DNA of 6,114 nucleotides from JACVRU01 sp040905885 (GTDB lineage: Bacteria; Actinomycetota; Thermoleophilia; Gaiellales; Gaiellaceae), in contig JBBDQR010000082.1 of the NCBI GenBank assembly GCA_040905885.1, positions 1 to 6,114 of the forward strand, in the 5' to 3' direction. How positions within the stretch are numbered: position 1 is the stretch's first letter; each line of letters opens with the position of its first letter. Positions 5,046 through 6,114 of the stretch are shown piece by piece. The notes below the pieces were generated by a model. The model saw nothing but the letters and a program-made list of their open reading frames with translations, had not been told where the DNA came from and ran no database searches. The translations under genes and the position numbers were made by a program.

Positions 5046-5786
5046 CTACGCGGGAACCGCTTCGCGCTCCTCCTCCAGCTCGGCTGCGACGTTGCGCGTG
5101 CGCGCCGGGTCGACCTTGATCCCGGGCCCCATCGTCGACGTGAGCGTGATCGACCGGATGTACCGCCCCTTGGCCGCGGCCGGCCTGGCTCGGACGATCT
5201 CCTCGACGACCGTGGCGTAGTTCTCGAGCAGCATGCGCTCGTCGAAGCTCAGCTTGCCGAGGGTGACGTGCACGTTCGCGCCGCGGTCGGTGCGGTACTC
5301 GAGCTTGCCGGCCTTCGCCTCCGAGACGGCCTTCCCGATGTCGTTCGTCACAGTGCCCGTTCGCGGGTTCGGCATCAGGCCGCGCGGCCCGAGGATGCGG
5401 CCGAGCTTGCCGACAACGCCCATCTGGTCGGGGGCGGCGATGGCGACGTCGAAGTCCGTGAAGCCCTCCTCCTCGATCCGCTTCGCGAGGTCGGCGGAGC
5501 CGACGATGTCGGCGCCGGCGTCCTCGGCTTCCTTCGCCTTCTCACCCTCGGCGAAGACCGCGACGCGCATCTCCTTGCCGCTCCCGTGCGGGAGCATCAG
5601 CGTGCCGCGCAGCTGCTGCTCGGCGTGGCGGACGTTCAGCCCGAGGCCGAGGTGGACCTCGACCGTCTCGTCGAACTTCGACGGCGGGAAGGCCTTGAGC
5701 AGCTTGATCGCCTCGAGCGGCGAGTAGACGCGCTCGCGGTCGATCGTCGCGCGGGCCTCGCGGTAGCGCTTGCCGTGGCTAGGCAA
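5046..5786 (-). CDS. rplA: Ribosomal protein L1
   Basis: L1 forms the mobile L1 stalk on 23S rRNA and helps release deacylated tRNA from the E site. In several bacteria it also represses its own operon by binding the mRNA. The 246 residues match the family over the whole length. The N-terminus is MPSHGKRYREA. Domain I comprises about 1-70 and 160-230. The inserted domain II covers about 71-159. The signature GKLGRILGPRGLMPNPRTGT is at 126-145, and STMGPGIKVD at 217-226. The start is a TTG at 5786; no ATG or GTG fits, and family alignment supports M-x-x-HGKRYRE. The start overlaps the rplK stop by 8 bases, with a GGGGGTGG-like purine run upstream, which suggests translational coupling. The C-terminus ends ELEEEREAVPA, a short acidic tail. 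Confidence 0.97.
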   Translation of the reverse strand: MPSHGKRYREARATIDRERVYSPLEAIKLLKAFPPSKFDETVEVHLGLGLNVRHAEQQLRGTLMLPHGSGKEMRVAVFAEGEKAKEAEDAGADIVGSADLAKRIEEEGFTDFDVAIAAPDQMGVVGKLGRILGPRGLMPNPRTGTVTNDIGKAVSEAKAGKLEYRTDRGANVHVTLGKLSFDERMLLENYATVVEEIVRARPAAAKGRYIRSITLTSTMGPGIKVDPARTRNVAAELEEEREAVPA

Positions 5787-6114
5787 CTTCCACCCCCATC
5801 GAGCGCGCCGTGCCCTCGACGATCCGCATCGCCTGCTCGACGTCGCGCGCGTTCAGGTCCTCGAGCTTCGTCTCGGCGATCCGGCGCACCTGGTCGCGCG
5901 TGAGCCGCCCGACCTTTTCGCGGTTCGGCTCGGCCGAGCCCTTCTCCAGGTTCAGCGCCTCCTTGATCAGCACGGCGGCCGGCGGCGTCTTCGTGATGAA
6001 CGAGAACGATCGGTCCTCGAAGACCGTGATCTCGACGGGAGTGATGCGCCCGTTCTGGTCGGCCGTCTGCGCGTTGAACGCCTTGCAGAACTCCATGATG
6101 TTGACGCCGTGCTG
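5779..6114 (-). CDS. rplK: Ribosomal protein L11 (partial, N-terminus outside window)
   Basis: L11 binds the GTPase-associated region of 23S rRNA and, in other bacteria, is needed for the stringent response through RelA. The 111 visible codons start inside the family's conserved QHGVNIMEFCKAFN segment at the window edge. They continue with PVEITVFEDRSFSFITKTPPAA and the C-terminal RNA-binding domain: GRLTRDQVRRIAETK, then ARDVEQAMRIVEGTARSMG. L11 is normally about 140 residues, so roughly 30 N-terminal residues lie beyond 6114. The internal ATG at 6096 is Met of NIMEF and is not the start. The stop TAG at 5781-5779 overlaps the rplA start by 8 bases. Confidence 0.97.
   Translation of the reverse strand, partial: QHGVNIMEFCKAFNAQTADQNGRITPVEITVFEDRSFSFITKTPPAAVLIKEALNLEKGSAEPNREKVGRLTRDQVRRIAETKLEDLNARDVEQAMRIVEGTARSMGVEVA

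Overview
The window is GC-rich chromosomal DNA, and every gene I can support lies on the minus strand. Transcription therefore runs from high to low coordinates. The backbone is the classic rplK-rplA-rplJ-rplL ... rpoB locus (ribosomal proteins L11, L1, L10, L7/L12 and the RNA polymerase beta subunit). High GC, TTG starts, strong Shine-Dalgarno sequences, the look of the RpoB and ribosomal protein sequences, and a secreted HYR-FIMAH protein all suggest an actinobacterium-like organism. My best guess is the Thermoleophilia/Gaiellales side of Actinomycetota; this is an inference, not a demonstrated placement.

Layout in the direction of transcription: the 3' part of rplK (6114-5779) overlaps rplA (5786-5046). 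A 152-base leader follows that can fold like an L10-binding autoregulatory leader. Next come rplJ (4893-4195), with an unusual acidic C-terminal tail, and rplL (4205-3813), which overlaps rplJ by 11 bases. A 13-bp perfect hairpin (3789-3760) closes this operon.

Two genes for exported proteins then separate rplL from rpoB. The first (3607-1250) encodes a 785-residue secreted modular protein: signal peptide, NIDO-like domain, carboxypeptidase-regulatory/Cna-B-like and Ig-like segments, two HYR repeats and a C-terminal FIMAH-like helical domain. It ends at another 13-bp hairpin (1230-1201) that shares its core with the hairpin after rplL. The second (1080-520) encodes a 186-residue secreted protein with a small DUF5666-like core, an Asp6 block and a Thr-Ser repeat tail. 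It ends at a hairpin with a T-tract (502-461). A candidate promoter (408-379) then precedes the start of rpoB, a TTG at 299; rpoB runs off the window at base 1.

Functionally, the ribosomal genes build the L1 stalk and the L11/L10/L12 GTPase stalk, and rpoB begins the polymerase operon. The two inserted genes are predicted cell-envelope or extracellular proteins with no evident link to translation or transcription. Each appears to be its own transcription unit. I saw no RNA genes, CRISPR array, transposase or defence genes. The notable points are the insertion of surface-protein genes into this conserved locus, the paired look-alike hairpins, the L10 tail and the repeat-tailed secreted protein.
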